Shown piece after piece: positions 1 to 8,152 of a DNA stretch of 64,000 bases; position 1 is the first letter of the stretch; every line of letters starts with the position of its first letter. The DNA is from Thermocaproicibacter sp036260805 (lineage in GTDB: Bacteria > Bacillota > Clostridia > Oscillospirales > Acutalibacteraceae): the NCBI GenBank assembly GCA_036260805.1, contig DATALZ010000057.1, positions 1-64,000 on the forward strand, given 5' to 3'. The notes beneath the pieces are model-generated. The model saw nothing but the letters and a program-made list of their open reading frames with translations. It was not told the DNA's origin and ran no database searches. The position numbers and the translations under genes were made by a program.

Positions 1-886
1 TGCGATATTAACCATCTTTTTCATTTCAGTCATTACCTTTACGCTAATGAACCTTATTCCGGGCGGGCCATTTTTGAGTGAAAAAAACATGTCGGCAGAA
101 ACAAAGGCTTCGCTGGATGCCAAATACGGTTTGGATAAACCGCTTCCGGTTCAGTATATCAATTATATGGGCAAGCTCCTGCATGGAGATTTGGGTTTAT
201 CCATTAAGCAGAAGGAGCGTACCGCCAATGATATTATCTTTACCACGTTTCCTGTATCTGCACGAATCGGTATAATAGCAATCCTGCTTGCGCTGGTACT
301 AGGTGTTCTGATGGGGTCTCTTTCCGCACTGAACCGGAGCAAATTTGGAGACAAACTTATCATGGTGCTGTCCACCCTTGGTATCGCTGTTCCAAACTTT
401 GTAATGGCAACATTTCTGCTTGTGCTTTTTGGCGTAAAACTCAGGTGGCTTCCAACAATGGGCCTGCGGACTCCGCTGCATTATATCATGCCCTGCATTA
501 CGCTTGCTTTTTATCCAATGTCGTACATTACCCGATTAACACGCTCCAGTATGCTCGACGCGCTCGATCAGGATTATATCCGGACAGCTAGATCAAAAGG
601 AGTCAGCAGCCGCAGTCTGCTGTTCAAACATGCTATGAGAAATGCAATCCTGCCGGTTGTTACATACATTGGGCCGCTCACAGCGTATACCGTTACGGGA
701 AGCTTTATTGTAGAAGAAGTCTTCAATATCCCCGGGTTAGGGCGGGAATTTATCAACTGCATTACTGCGCGGGATTACCCCATGGTAATGAGCACCACCA
801 TTTTCCTTGCTGTTCTGCTCGTTTTTATGAACGTTGCGGTTGATATCTGCTATAAGCTGATTGACCCCAGAATCAAGCTGAAGTAG
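1..886 (+). CDS. oppB: Oligopeptide ABC transporter permease OppB/DppB (5' end outside window)
   Basis: Inner-membrane permease of a peptide importer. The reading frame is open from base 2, so the true start lies upstream; the visible N-terminus runs through a hydrophobic segment into the family motif NLIPGGPF. Four or five more membrane segments follow, with the cytoplasmic EAA loop (DYIRTARSKGVSSRSLL, about two thirds along) that docks on the ATPases, and a C-terminal DPRIK. It is followed after 15 bases by oppC and then by oppD, oppF and oppA, the usual order of a dipeptide/oligopeptide system. Peptide length preference cannot be read from the sequence. Family assignment is secure; Opp versus Dpp naming is conventional. 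Confidence 0.95.
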   Translation, partial: AILTIFFISVITFTLMNLIPGGPFLSEKNMSAETKASLDAKYGLDKPLPVQYINYMGKLLHGDLGLSIKQKERTANDIIFTTFPVSARIGIIAILLALVLGVLMGSLSALNRSKFGDKLIMVLSTLGIAVPNFVMATFLLVLFGVKLRWLPTMGLRTPLHYIMPCITLAFYPMSYITRLTRSSMLDALDQDYIRTARSKGVSSRSLLFKHAMRNAILPVVTYIGPLTAYTVTGSFIVEEVFNIPGLGREFINCITARDYPMVMSTTIFLAVLLVFMNVAVDICYKLIDPRIKLK

Positions 887-901
887 GAAGGTGAAATCAA
901 A

Positions 902-1963
902 ATGGACGATTTAAAAAACAAGAAAAATCCGTTGTCTTTTCAGCTTAATGCAGAAGATTTCCTGCCTGCAAATGAAGAAGAAAAGAAACAGCTCGTTGTT
1001 ATGCGGGAGAGCACAACATTCTGGAAGGATGCGCGGAGAAGGCTGTTCCAAAATAAAATTGCTGTTGCCGCTTTAATTGTGATACTGCTTTTTATTATTT
1101 TTGCCTTTGTAATCCCAGCTTTTTATCCCTACCAATATGACCAGCAGATACGCGGAAGTGAAGAGCTTCAGCCCATGAATTATTCCGAAACTGAACTTGC
1201 AAAAATACAATCCGGACAGTCGGTATTTCCCCATATCCTTGGAACGGATCATCTGGGACGCGATATGTGTTCACGCCTGATGATTGGAACAAAAGTTTCG
1301 ATGCTTGTCGGTTTGCTGGCCAGCGCGCTGGTTCTCATCATCGGAACGATTTACGGTTCAATCGCCGGATACTTCGGTGGTAAAGTTGATCTCATCATGA
1401 TGCGGATTGTTGACATTATATACTCCATTCCGGATATGCTGATTATCATACTGCTTCAGGTTTCATTGAAATCTCCGCTCGAACAATTGTTCACCAATAA
1501 TGCGGCTTTTGCATGGCTGCAAGGCGTTGGTTCAGGACTCGTAAGTATCTTTATTACTTTCAGTTTACTGTACTGGGTGGGAATGGCCCGAATTATTCGA
1601 GGGCAGATTATGTCTCTGAAAGAGCAGGAATTTGTAACGGCGGCAAAAGCCCTCGGGGCCCCGCATTCGAGGATTATCCGTAAACACCTGATTCCAAACT
1701 GCATCAGTACATTAATTGTAACGGCAATGCTTGAGATTCCAGCTGCAATCATTACAGAGTCTTATCTGAGCTTTCTTGGGCTGGGAGTTTCATCACCGAT
1801 GGCAAGTCTTGGGTCGCTTGCCTCTGATGCTCTGGGTGGAATCTCATCCTATACATATTTACTGCTTGAGCCGGCAGTTACAATCAGCCTTATCATTCTT
1901 GCGTTTAACCTATTTGGCGATGGATTGAGGGATGCATTCGATCCCAAATTAAAGGAGACTTAA
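902..1963 (+). CDS. oppC: Oligopeptide ABC transporter permease OppC/DppC
   Basis: Second permease of the peptide importer, 353 aa, normal to slightly long for OppC. It has a roughly 45-residue cytoplasmic N-terminal tail, a first membrane segment around residues 52-75, the family sequence HILGTDHLGRDMCSRL in the extracytoplasmic part, and an EAA loop (EFVTAAKALGAPHSRII) around residues 243-260. It ends DPKLKET, typical of OppC. The start ATG lies 8 bases after an AAGGTGA ribosome site. It is followed after 2 bases by oppD, so the genes are translationally coupled. It should pair with OppB to form the channel. Very likely correct. Confidence 0.96.
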   Translation: MDDLKNKKNPLSFQLNAEDFLPANEEEKKQLVVMRESTTFWKDARRRLFQNKIAVAALIVILLFIIFAFVIPAFYPYQYDQQIRGSEELQPMNYSETELAKIQSGQSVFPHILGTDHLGRDMCSRLMIGTKVSMLVGLLASALVLIIGTIYGSIAGYFGGKVDLIMMRIVDIIYSIPDMLIIILLQVSLKSPLEQLFTNNAAFAWLQGVGSGLVSIFITFSLLYWVGMARIIRGQIMSLKEQEFVTAAKALGAPHSRIIRKHLIPNCISTLIVTAMLEIPAAIITESYLSFLGLGVSSPMASLGSLASDALGGISSYTYLLLEPAVTISLIILAFNLFGDGLRDAFDPKLKET

Positions 1964-1965
1964 AG

Positions 1966-2979
1966 ATGAATTCGAATCTTTTGCTGGATGTTAATGATCT
2001 GCACGTTTCCTTTTTTACTCCTGCAGGCGAAGTGAAAGCTGTGAACGGAATCTCCTACTCATTAAAATACGGGGAAGTCCTGGGTGTTGTTGGTGAATCG
2101 GGAAGCGGAAAGAGCGTCTCGGCATATACATTAATGGGACTGGTTGACCGGCCGGGAAAGATTGTAGGTGGAACAATCAATTTCAACGGGCATCAGATTG
2201 AAAAGCTGACGGAGAAGGACTACAGAAAAATCCGGGGCAGCGAAATCAGCATTATCTTTCAGGATCCGATGACATCTCTGAATCCTGTTTTTACGATTGG
2301 AACTCAGTTGACGGAAATGCTGAAACTACATACAAATAAAAATGCTGAAGAACGGAAAGCAAAAGCAATTGAACTGCTCAGTCTGGTTGGCATGAATGAA
2401 CCGGAAAGACGGATGAAACAATACCCACACGAGTTTTCCGGCGGCATGCGGCAAAGAGTGATGATTGCAATGGCTCTTGCGTGCGAGCCGAAGCTTTTGA
2501 TTGCCGATGAGCCGACTACGGCGCTGGACGTTACAATTCAGGCGCAGATTCTTGAATTGATGGTGGACTTAAAAAAGAGGATTAACATGTCTGTTATGCT
2601 CATCACGCACGATTTAGGGGTTGTCTCCGATGTCTGTGACCGAATAGCGGTTATGTATGCCGGCAGGATTGTCGAGATAGGCACGACGGATGAAATTTTC
2701 TATCACCCAAAGCATTGCTATACGATAGGCCTTCTTCGGTCGATTCCGAGAATCAGCCTGCCAAAGAGGGAGAGACTGGTGCCGATTGATGGAACACCGG
2801 TTGATCTGTTGAATCCGCCGGAAGGATGTCCGTTTGCTCCGAGATGCGAAAAGTGCATGAAAATTTGCCTCAATAAAATGCCTGAATTCACGCAAATTAC
2901 TCCAACCCATAAAAGCGCATGTTGGCTGCTCCAGAAGAAACAGCTGGAAGACAGGGAAGGGGCGGCGGAAAATGAGTGA
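1966..2979 (+). CDS. oppD: Oligopeptide ABC transporter ATPase OppD
   Basis: First ATP-hydrolysing subunit of the peptide importer, 337 aa. Visible parts in order are Walker A GESGSGKS (about residues 45-52), Q-loop IIFQDPMTSLNP, ABC signature SGGMRQRV, Walker B LLIADEPTTALD and the H-loop THD. The C-terminal oligopeptide/dipeptide extension carries four cysteines (CPFAPRCEKCMKIC), as in family members that bind a [4Fe-4S] cluster. The 3' end overlaps oppF by 8 bases. It acts at the inner face of the membrane with OppF. Assignment is secure; the cluster is inferred from the cysteine pattern only. Confidence 0.96.
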   Translation: MNSNLLLDVNDLHVSFFTPAGEVKAVNGISYSLKYGEVLGVVGESGSGKSVSAYTLMGLVDRPGKIVGGTINFNGHQIEKLTEKDYRKIRGSEISIIFQDPMTSLNPVFTIGTQLTEMLKLHTNKNAEERKAKAIELLSLVGMNEPERRMKQYPHEFSGGMRQRVMIAMALACEPKLLIADEPTTALDVTIQAQILELMVDLKKRINMSVMLITHDLGVVSDVCDRIAVMYAGRIVEIGTTDEIFYHPKHCYTIGLLRSIPRISLPKRERLVPIDGTPVDLLNPPEGCPFAPRCEKCMKICLNKMPEFTQITPTHKSACWLLQKKQLEDREGAAENE

Positions 2980-3940
2980 GAACTTAATTCAGGTTGAGCA
3001 TTTAAAACAGTATTTTCCGGTGAAAACCAGCCTGTTGAAAAAAAGCTATGTAAAGGCAGTCGACGACGTCAGCTTTTCCATCGGAAAGGGAGAAACCTTT
3101 GGACTTGTGGGGGAAAGCGGCTGCGGAAAAACGACGACGGGCAGAACGATATTACGGTTATACGAACCAACCGGCGGCCGGATTATCTACGCCGGAACCG
3201 ATGTCACGAATATTGATTTCAAACCTTACCGACAGAAAATGCAGATTGTGTTTCAGGACCCTTATGCTTCTTTGGATTCACACATGACCGTAGGAGATAT
3301 TATCGGTGAAGCAATTGATATTCATGGCCTTGCATCAGGTAAAAAAGAGCGTAATGAGAAAATCATAAGCCTGTTAAGAAGGGTAGGGCTCAATTCAGAA
3401 CACGCGAACCGCTACCCGCACGAGTTTTCCGGCGGGCAGCGCCAAAGGATTGGAATCGCCCGCGCTTTAGCGGTCAACCCGGAATTTATTGTATGCGATG
3501 AGCCGATATCGGCGCTTGACGTATCCATTCAGGCGCAGATTGTAAATATGTTTGAAGATCTTCAGCATGAAATGAATCTCACATATCTGTTTATTGCTCA
3601 TGATTTAGCGATTGTAAGGCATATCAGCAACCGAATCGGAGTTATGTATTTAGGAAAGCTGATTGAAACGGCTGAAAGCGGCGAGTTGTATTCAAACCCG
3701 ATTCATCCGTATACGCAAAGCCTGCTTTCTGCCATTCCAATACCGGACCCTGAAACAAGCAGAAAGAAAAAACGCATTGTGCTGCAGGGAGATGTCCCCA
3801 GTCCGCTAAATCCGCCATCCGGCTGCCGGTTCCGAACCAGATGCCCGTATGCAACGGAACAGTGTTCCGCCGAAGTGCCTGAATTGAAAGAATACGGGAA
3901 CGGTCATTTTGCTGCCTGCCACCGTATCGGGGAAATTTAA
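2972..3940 (+). CDS. oppF: Oligopeptide ABC transporter ATPase OppF
   Basis: Second ATPase of the peptide importer, 322 aa. It has Walker A GESGCGKTT, Q-loop IVFQDPYASLD, signature SGGQRQRIGIARAL, Walker B FIVCDEPISALD and the C-terminal peptide-transporter extension with cysteines (CRFRTRCPYATEQC) and a final CHRI. It starts inside oppD with an 8-base overlap, so both ATPases are probably made in equal amounts. The stop is followed by 71 bases before the binding-protein gene oppA; I see no strong terminator in that gap. Secure. Confidence 0.96.
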   Translation: MSENLIQVEHLKQYFPVKTSLLKKSYVKAVDDVSFSIGKGETFGLVGESGCGKTTTGRTILRLYEPTGGRIIYAGTDVTNIDFKPYRQKMQIVFQDPYASLDSHMTVGDIIGEAIDIHGLASGKKERNEKIISLLRRVGLNSEHANRYPHEFSGGQRQRIGIARALAVNPEFIVCDEPISALDVSIQAQIVNMFEDLQHEMNLTYLFIAHDLAIVRHISNRIGVMYLGKLIETAESGELYSNPIHPYTQSLLSAIPIPDPETSRKKKRIVLQGDVPSPLNPPSGCRFRTRCPYATEQCSAEVPELKEYGNGHFAACHRIGEI

Positions 3941-4011
3941 ACCTAAATTCTGTTTAGCGTTTCTAAGCGAAGGCTTATAAAATCGAATAAACACTAATTG
4001 GAGGGATAGTT

Positions 4012-5637
4012 ATGAAAAAGAGGAGACTGGTGTCGTTAATCCTTGCCGCAGCCATGCTGGCAACCGCTTTTACTGGCTGCGGAAACGCATCTAATCCCCA
4101 GTCTGCATTATCACTTACAGTACAGGTGGGCCCGGAGCCGGATTCCATTGACCCGGCTTTGAATACGACCATTGAGGGCGCAATTTACATTGAGCACATC
4201 TTTGAGGGCCTGACAAAGCTCGATAAAAATGGAAAAATCGTCAATGGACAGGCGAAAGATATTAAAGTCAGCGATGATCAGCTTACATATACTGTCACAC
4301 TTCGGGATGATATTAAATGGTCAGACGGAAAGCCGGTGACCGCAGGCGATTTTGTTTACTCCTGGCAAAGAGTTGTAGACCCGAAAACCGCGTCCCAATA
4401 CAACTACATGTTTGACCCAATTGTAAACGCAACAGATATCTATAATAAGAAAAACACCGACGTAACTTCGCTTGGCGTAAAAGCAACGGACGATAAGACT
4501 CTTGTAATCAAGCTAAACGCGCCGTGCGCGTACTTTAAGGAACTTCTTTCCCGGCCGATGTACTATCCGGTTCGAAAAGATATTGTAGAAAAAAATTCAA
4601 AATGGACTCAAAGCTCAAGTACCTACATTGGAAACGGTGCATATAAAATGCAGAGCTGGGATCATAAGGAAAGTCTTACGTATGTAAAGAATCCAAATTA
4701 TTACAACAAAAATGAAGTTACGGTAGATACGCTGAAATTTGCACTAATGGAAGATGATACCTCAATCCAGTCCGCATACCAGAACGGTGAAATACAATTC
4801 GCTGATCAGTTCCCTGTAGAAGAAGAAGATTACTGGAAAGCGAAACCAGATTACAAGAAAATCTCTCAGCTGGGAACTTATTTTATCTGCTTTAACACTA
4901 CCAAGGCACCCTTTAATAACCCAAAGGTTCGAAAAGCACTTTCTCTGGTTATTGACCGGAACTATATTGTAAATAAAGTTACGAAAGGCGGCCAGATTCC
5001 AGCCTATGCTTATGTTTCAACCGGCATCAGCGATGCGGATTCTTCCAAACAGTATCGTGACGTCGGCAAGAGCTACTGGTCAACAAAAAGCCAAGATTAT
5101 GATAAGAATGTTGCGGATGCAAAACAGCTTCTTGCGGAAGCCGGTTACCCGGACGGAAAAGAATTCCCTGCTTTTGAATATATGTATAATACGAATTCCG
5201 GTCATAAAGCCATTGCGGAAGCGCTTCAGAATATGTGGAAGGAAAAACTGGGTTTGAAATGCACCCTTTCGTCCCAGGAATGGGCAGTGTTTGTCGATAC
5301 GCGCAGAAAAGCCAATTATTCGGTTTGCCGCCATGGCTGGCTTGCCGACTATAATGACCCGATTTCATACCTTGATATGTGGGTAACCGGCGGTGGAAAC
5401 AATGATGCAAAATGGTCCAACACAACTTTTGACAGTCTAATTAAAGATGCCAAATCGACCGGCGACCAAAATAAGCGTATGGAAGACATGCACAAGGCGG
5501 AAGATATTCTGATGGATGAGATGCCGGTAGCTCCGATTTATTTCTACACAGATGAATTCCTGATCAATACCAACTTGAAAGGTCAGGTGACGACTCCGCT
5601 TGGCGATAAGCTGTTCATGTTTGTAACAAAATCATAA
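4012..5637 (+). CDS. oppA: Peptide-binding lipoprotein OppA (SBP family 5)
   Basis: Extracellular peptide-binding protein of the importer, 541 aa. The N-terminus is a lipoprotein signal: basic MKKRR, a hydrophobic stretch, and a lipobox FTGC with the modified cysteine at residue 23. The body has the family-5 sequence PDSIDPALNTTIEGAIYIEH near the start and DDIKWSDGKPVTAGDFVYSW around residue 100, typical of OppA/DppA. The ribosome site GGAGGG is 8 bases upstream of ATG. It is last in the opp cluster and is followed by a terminator hairpin at 5749-5792. Ligand preference cannot be predicted. Confidence 0.95.
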   Translation: MKKRRLVSLILAAAMLATAFTGCGNASNPQSALSLTVQVGPEPDSIDPALNTTIEGAIYIEHIFEGLTKLDKNGKIVNGQAKDIKVSDDQLTYTVTLRDDIKWSDGKPVTAGDFVYSWQRVVDPKTASQYNYMFDPIVNATDIYNKKNTDVTSLGVKATDDKTLVIKLNAPCAYFKELLSRPMYYPVRKDIVEKNSKWTQSSSTYIGNGAYKMQSWDHKESLTYVKNPNYYNKNEVTVDTLKFALMEDDTSIQSAYQNGEIQFADQFPVEEEDYWKAKPDYKKISQLGTYFICFNTTKAPFNNPKVRKALSLVIDRNYIVNKVTKGGQIPAYAYVSTGISDADSSKQYRDVGKSYWSTKSQDYDKNVADAKQLLAEAGYPDGKEFPAFEYMYNTNSGHKAIAEALQNMWKEKLGLKCTLSSQEWAVFVDTRRKANYSVCRHGWLADYNDPISYLDMWVTGGGNNDAKWSNTTFDSLIKDAKSTGDQNKRMEDMHKAEDILMDEMPVAPIYFYTDEFLINTNLKGQVTTPLGDKLFMFVTKS

Positions 5638-5723
5638 TATCTATTTATAGCAATTTAATTTTTAATCAGGACTTGATTAAAAATTAAAAATTGCCGAATG
5701 CGTTTTTACGGTTAAAATCTTTC

Positions 5724-5748
5724 CTGCTTAAAAGTAAAAACGCTATAG
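5724..5748. repeat. 25-base repeat, copy 1 of 2
   Basis: These 25 bases recur exactly at 36316-36340, more than 30 kb away. In this copy the segment GTAAAAACGC (5734-5743) also pairs with GCGTTTTTAC (5700-5709), giving a 10-base-pair hairpin. Both copies lie in intergenic DNA. Identity unknown; it could be a remnant of a small dispersed palindromic element. Confidence 0.6.
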
Positions 5749-5792
5749 GCTGCCTCTGATGCGGTTCTAAGACCGTCAAGGGGCAGCTTTTC
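5749..5792 (+). terminator. Intrinsic terminator after oppA
   Basis: GCTGCC (5749-5754) pairs with GGCAGC (5782-5787), with an inner CGGT/ACCG pairing, followed by a short T run. It closes the opp operon and sits just ahead of the promoter for the acetyltransferase gene. Confidence 0.6.
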
Positions 5793-5810
5793 ATTTGCCG
5801 TATTTATATC

Positions 5811-5839
5811 TTTACAGCGAAATAAAAAAGAGATATACT
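5811..5839 (+). promoter_or_regulatory. Sigma-A-type promoter of the acetyltransferase gene
   Basis: A -35 box TTTACA (5811-5816) and a -10 box TATACT (5834-5839) are separated by 17 bases. Transcription would start near 5846, leaving a leader of about 87 bases that contains a 14-codon reading frame before the acetyltransferase ATG at 5933. Confidence 0.7.
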
Positions 5840-5869
5840 GTATCCAAACTTCTCATTGGCGGTGATTTT

Positions 5870-5914
5870 ATGAAGCTCTGCATTGTAAATTCCGGAATAG
5901 TCACAAAGAAATAA
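5870..5914 (+). CDS. Possible 14-aa leader peptide ahead of the acetyltransferase
   Basis: A short frame encodes MKLCIVNSGIVTKK between the promoter and the acetyltransferase start, preceded by GGCGGTG as a plausible ribosome site. Short leader peptides upstream of ribosome-antibiotic resistance genes often act in translational or transcriptional attenuation. Here TTCTCATT (5850-5857) could pair with AAGGAGAA (5921-5928), covering the ribosome site of the downstream gene with one mismatch. The idea is inference; the frame might be chance. Confidence 0.35.
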   Translation: MKLCIVNSGIVTKK

Positions 5915-5932
5915 TTTGATAAGGAGAATTAT

Positions 5933-6562
5933 ATGACTTTTCCGGAAAACAAAATATATCCTCGAAACGACCATGAAACCGTATATTTAAAAAATGCTGT
6001 AAAGAACCCGAATATTATTGTAGGTGACTACACATTCTACAACGATTTTGTAAATGATCCTGCATTATTTGAGAAGAATAATGTCTTGTATCATTACCCA
6101 ATCAATAAGGATAAACTCATTATTGGCAAGTTCTGCTCAATTGCCTGCGGTGCAAAATTTATTTTTACGAGTGCAAACCATGCCTTAAGGTCACTCTCAA
6201 CTTTTCCTTTTCCTATTTTTTCCGACGAATGGGGGCTGGATTGGAGCAGAGTTACCGAAGCTTGGGATAACAAAGGTGATATTGTAATCGGCAATGACGT
6301 ATGGATCGGGTATCAGGCTGTTATTATGCAGGGAGTTCACATTGGTGACGGAGCTGTTATTGGAACAAGGGCACTTGTCACGAAAGACGTACCGCCCTAT
6401 ACGATTGTCGGCGGAGTACCTGCCAAGGAAATCAGAAAACGGTTTTCGCCTGAGACTATCAACGCATTGATCCGCATTCAATGGTGGAACTGGCCATACG
6501 ATGAAATCAAAAGAAATTTGCCGTTCTTGATGAGCGGCGATATTGACAAACTGGAAAGATAA
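5933..6562 (+). CDS. Vat/CatB-type xenobiotic acetyltransferase (hexapeptide repeat)
   Basis: An acetyl-CoA-dependent O-acetyltransferase of the left-handed beta-helix family that includes streptogramin A (Vat) and chloramphenicol (CatB/Xat) acetyltransferases, 209 aa, the usual length. It shows the family opening (KIYPRNDHETVYLKN), the YYNDF-like segment FYNDFVNDP, and the active-site region FTSANHALRSLSTFPF, whose histidine is the expected catalytic base. Hexapeptide turns follow (IVIGNDVWIGYQAVIMQGV, IGDGAVIGTRALVTKDVPP) and a PAKEIRKRF end. Its own promoter and a possible leader peptide sit upstream. Family members in environmental clostridia may not confer clinical resistance, so the substrate is unknown. 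Confidence 0.85.
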   Translation: MTFPENKIYPRNDHETVYLKNAVKNPNIIVGDYTFYNDFVNDPALFEKNNVLYHYPINKDKLIIGKFCSIACGAKFIFTSANHALRSLSTFPFPIFSDEWGLDWSRVTEAWDNKGDIVIGNDVWIGYQAVIMQGVHIGDGAVIGTRALVTKDVPPYTIVGGVPAKEIRKRFSPETINALIRIQWWNWPYDEIKRNLPFLMSGDIDKLER

Positions 6563-6647
6563 AGCTTTGAATTCTAAATTACCTGTTAATCTACACAAAG
6601 CATCATAAAATAAAAATTTGATATTTTGAAATTTTTTTCAAAAACTC

Positions 6648-6676
6648 TTTACAAACCCGCTAAATTGTGCTAAATT
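6648..6676 (+). promoter_or_regulatory. Promoter of the rubredoxin-flavodiiron operon
   Basis: TTTACA (6648-6653) and TAAATT (6671-6676) are 17 bases apart. The predicted start of transcription, near 6683, falls at the beginning of a 7-1-7 palindrome. Confidence 0.55.
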
Positions 6677-6681
6677 AATAA

Positions 6682-6696
6682 CAGTAATCATTACTA
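6682..6696. promoter_or_regulatory. Fur/PerR-like 7-1-7 operator candidate
   Basis: The 15-mer CAGTAATCATTACTA contains a perfect inverted repeat AGTAAT-C-ATTACT. The 7-1-7 spacing and AATCATT core resemble Fur-family boxes. It lies just downstream of the -10 box, where a repressor would block initiation. PerR control of rubredoxin and flavodiiron genes is known in clostridia; the assignment here is inference. Confidence 0.5.
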
Positions 6697-6716
6697 AAAT
6701 TAAGGAGGAATATCAA

Positions 6717-6878
6717 ATGAAAAAATATGTATGCTCTTTGTGTGGTTATGTTTATGACCCTGAGGTTGGCGATCCGGAAAACGGTATTGCACCGGGAACA
6801 AAATTTGAAGATCTTCCCGAAGACTGGGTTTGCCCGCTCTGTGGTGCCGGTAAAGAAGAATTCTCAGCAGAAGAATAA
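6717..6878 (+). CDS. rd: Rubredoxin
   Basis: A 53-aa one-iron electron carrier. The two metal-binding loops are YVCSLCGY (Cys6, Cys9) and VCPLCGAG (Cys39, Cys42), with the usual YDPEVGDPENGI segment between them and a WVCP tryptophan. Ribosome site AAGGAGG lies 8 bases upstream of the ATG. The flavodiiron protein gene follows closely, and rubredoxin is the standard electron donor to that enzyme, so the pair should form an NADH-Rd-FDP chain that removes O2 or NO. A near-perfect match to the family. Confidence 0.97.
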   Translation: MKKYVCSLCGYVYDPEVGDPENGIAPGTKFEDLPEDWVCPLCGAGKEEFSAEE

Positions 6879-6905
6879 TTTAAGCAAAAGGAGTCAGTGA
6901 ATAAA

Positions 6906-8099
6906 ATGGGTGCAATTCAATTGAATGAAAATATCTATTCTGTGGGTGTCCTGAACCCTGCACTTCGTGTATTCGATATCGTAATGGAGTCCCGTTACGG
7001 CACAAGCTACAATGCTTTTCTAATCACAGGAGAGAAAAATGTTCTGATTGAAACGGTTCATGAACCGTTTTTTGAGGAATATCTCAGTAACATTAAGAGC
7101 ATTGTGGATATCTCGAAGATTGATTACCTGATTATGAACCACACGGAACCGGATCACTCCGGAAGCGCGGCAAAATTGCTGGAAATCAACCCGAATATTA
7201 CTGTTTTCTGTACAGCTGCAGCTAAAAAATATTTATCTGCCGTAACAAATCAGGATTTCAAATGTGTCGTTGTTAAGCAGGGCGATAAGCTGGACATCGG
7301 CGGAGATGAATTGGAATTCATTCCTGCACCCCTTCTTCACTGGCCTGACTCCATGTTTACCTGGATGCCTTCTACGAAAACGCTCTTTACCTGCGACTTT
7401 CTCGGCGCACACTACTGTGAGCCGACCATGCTGGATACAAAAGTTCATTATCCGGATAAATACTGGGGCGAGTATCGCTATTATTACAACGGAATTTTTT
7501 CACCGTTCAAGCCTTACGTATTGGCGGGTCTTGAGAAAATAAAGGATTTGCCGGTTGAGCTGGTTTGCCCGAGTCATGGTCCGTGCCTTACGGAGAATAT
7601 CAAAAAATGCGAGGACCTTTACCGCGAATGGAGCCAGCCGATCGTGCATGAGAAAAAACTGGTTGGTATTCTGTACGCTTCCGCTTATGGCTGCACCGAA
7701 AAACTTGCTCAGGCTGCGGCGGATGAACTCAGCAAAAATAAGAATCTTGATGTAAAACTTGTGAATATTGTATTTACTCCTTTTGAGGAAGCTGCGGCGC
7801 TTGCCAATGAAGCGGACGCTCTGTTGGTTGGCTCGTGTACGATTAACCGTGATGCTCCGAAAATCGTTTGGGATGTTCTTTCCAGCATTGACGCAATCAA
7901 TGTAAAGCAAAAACCGGCGGGGGCTTTTGGTTCCTATGGTTGGAGCGGGGAAGCTGTTCCGATGATTAAATCCCGGCTGGAACATCTGAAGTATAAATTC
8001 GTCGGAGACGGGATTCGAGCGAACTTTACGCCATCCGATGATGATTTTGCCGCAATAAAAGCGTATGCGGATGAGGTTGCAGCGAACCTAAAAGCATAA
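6906..8099 (+). CDS. fprA: Flavodiiron protein (FprA-type A flavoprotein)
   Basis: Reduces O2 to water and/or NO to N2O with electrons from rubredoxin. The N-terminal metallo-beta-lactamase-like domain holds the diiron ligands HTEPDH, LLHWPDS, CDFLGAH and SHGP. A C-terminal flavodoxin domain follows, with the FMN phosphate loop YASAYGCTE and the segment GSYGWSGEA. The length of about 397 aa is standard and there is no C-terminal rubredoxin fusion. A GTG nine bases upstream (6897) is in frame but only 3 bases from the AAGGAG site, so the ATG at 6906 is preferred. It is co-transcribed with rubredoxin and ends at a strong terminator. Confidence 0.95.
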   Translation: MGAIQLNENIYSVGVLNPALRVFDIVMESRYGTSYNAFLITGEKNVLIETVHEPFFEEYLSNIKSIVDISKIDYLIMNHTEPDHSGSAAKLLEINPNITVFCTAAAKKYLSAVTNQDFKCVVVKQGDKLDIGGDELEFIPAPLLHWPDSMFTWMPSTKTLFTCDFLGAHYCEPTMLDTKVHYPDKYWGEYRYYYNGIFSPFKPYVLAGLEKIKDLPVELVCPSHGPCLTENIKKCEDLYREWSQPIVHEKKLVGILYASAYGCTEKLAQAAADELSKNKNLDVKLVNIVFTPFEEAAALANEADALLVGSCTINRDAPKIVWDVLSSIDAINVKQKPAGAFGSYGWSGEAVPMIKSRLEHLKYKFVGDGIRANFTPSDDDFAAIKAYADEVAANLKA

Positions 8100-8112
8100 T
8101 AATATTATAACA

Positions 8113-8150
8113 AAAACAGAGCAGTTCATTTTGAACTGCCCTGTTTTTTT
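8113..8150. terminator. Terminator shared by fprA and the facing radical SAM gene
   Basis: GCAGTTCA and TGAACTGC form a long stem with a three-base loop, extended by outer CAG/CTG pairs and followed by seven T on the plus strand. A-rich DNA on the other side allows it to work in both directions between the convergent genes. Confidence 0.85.
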
Positions 8151-8152
8151 GT

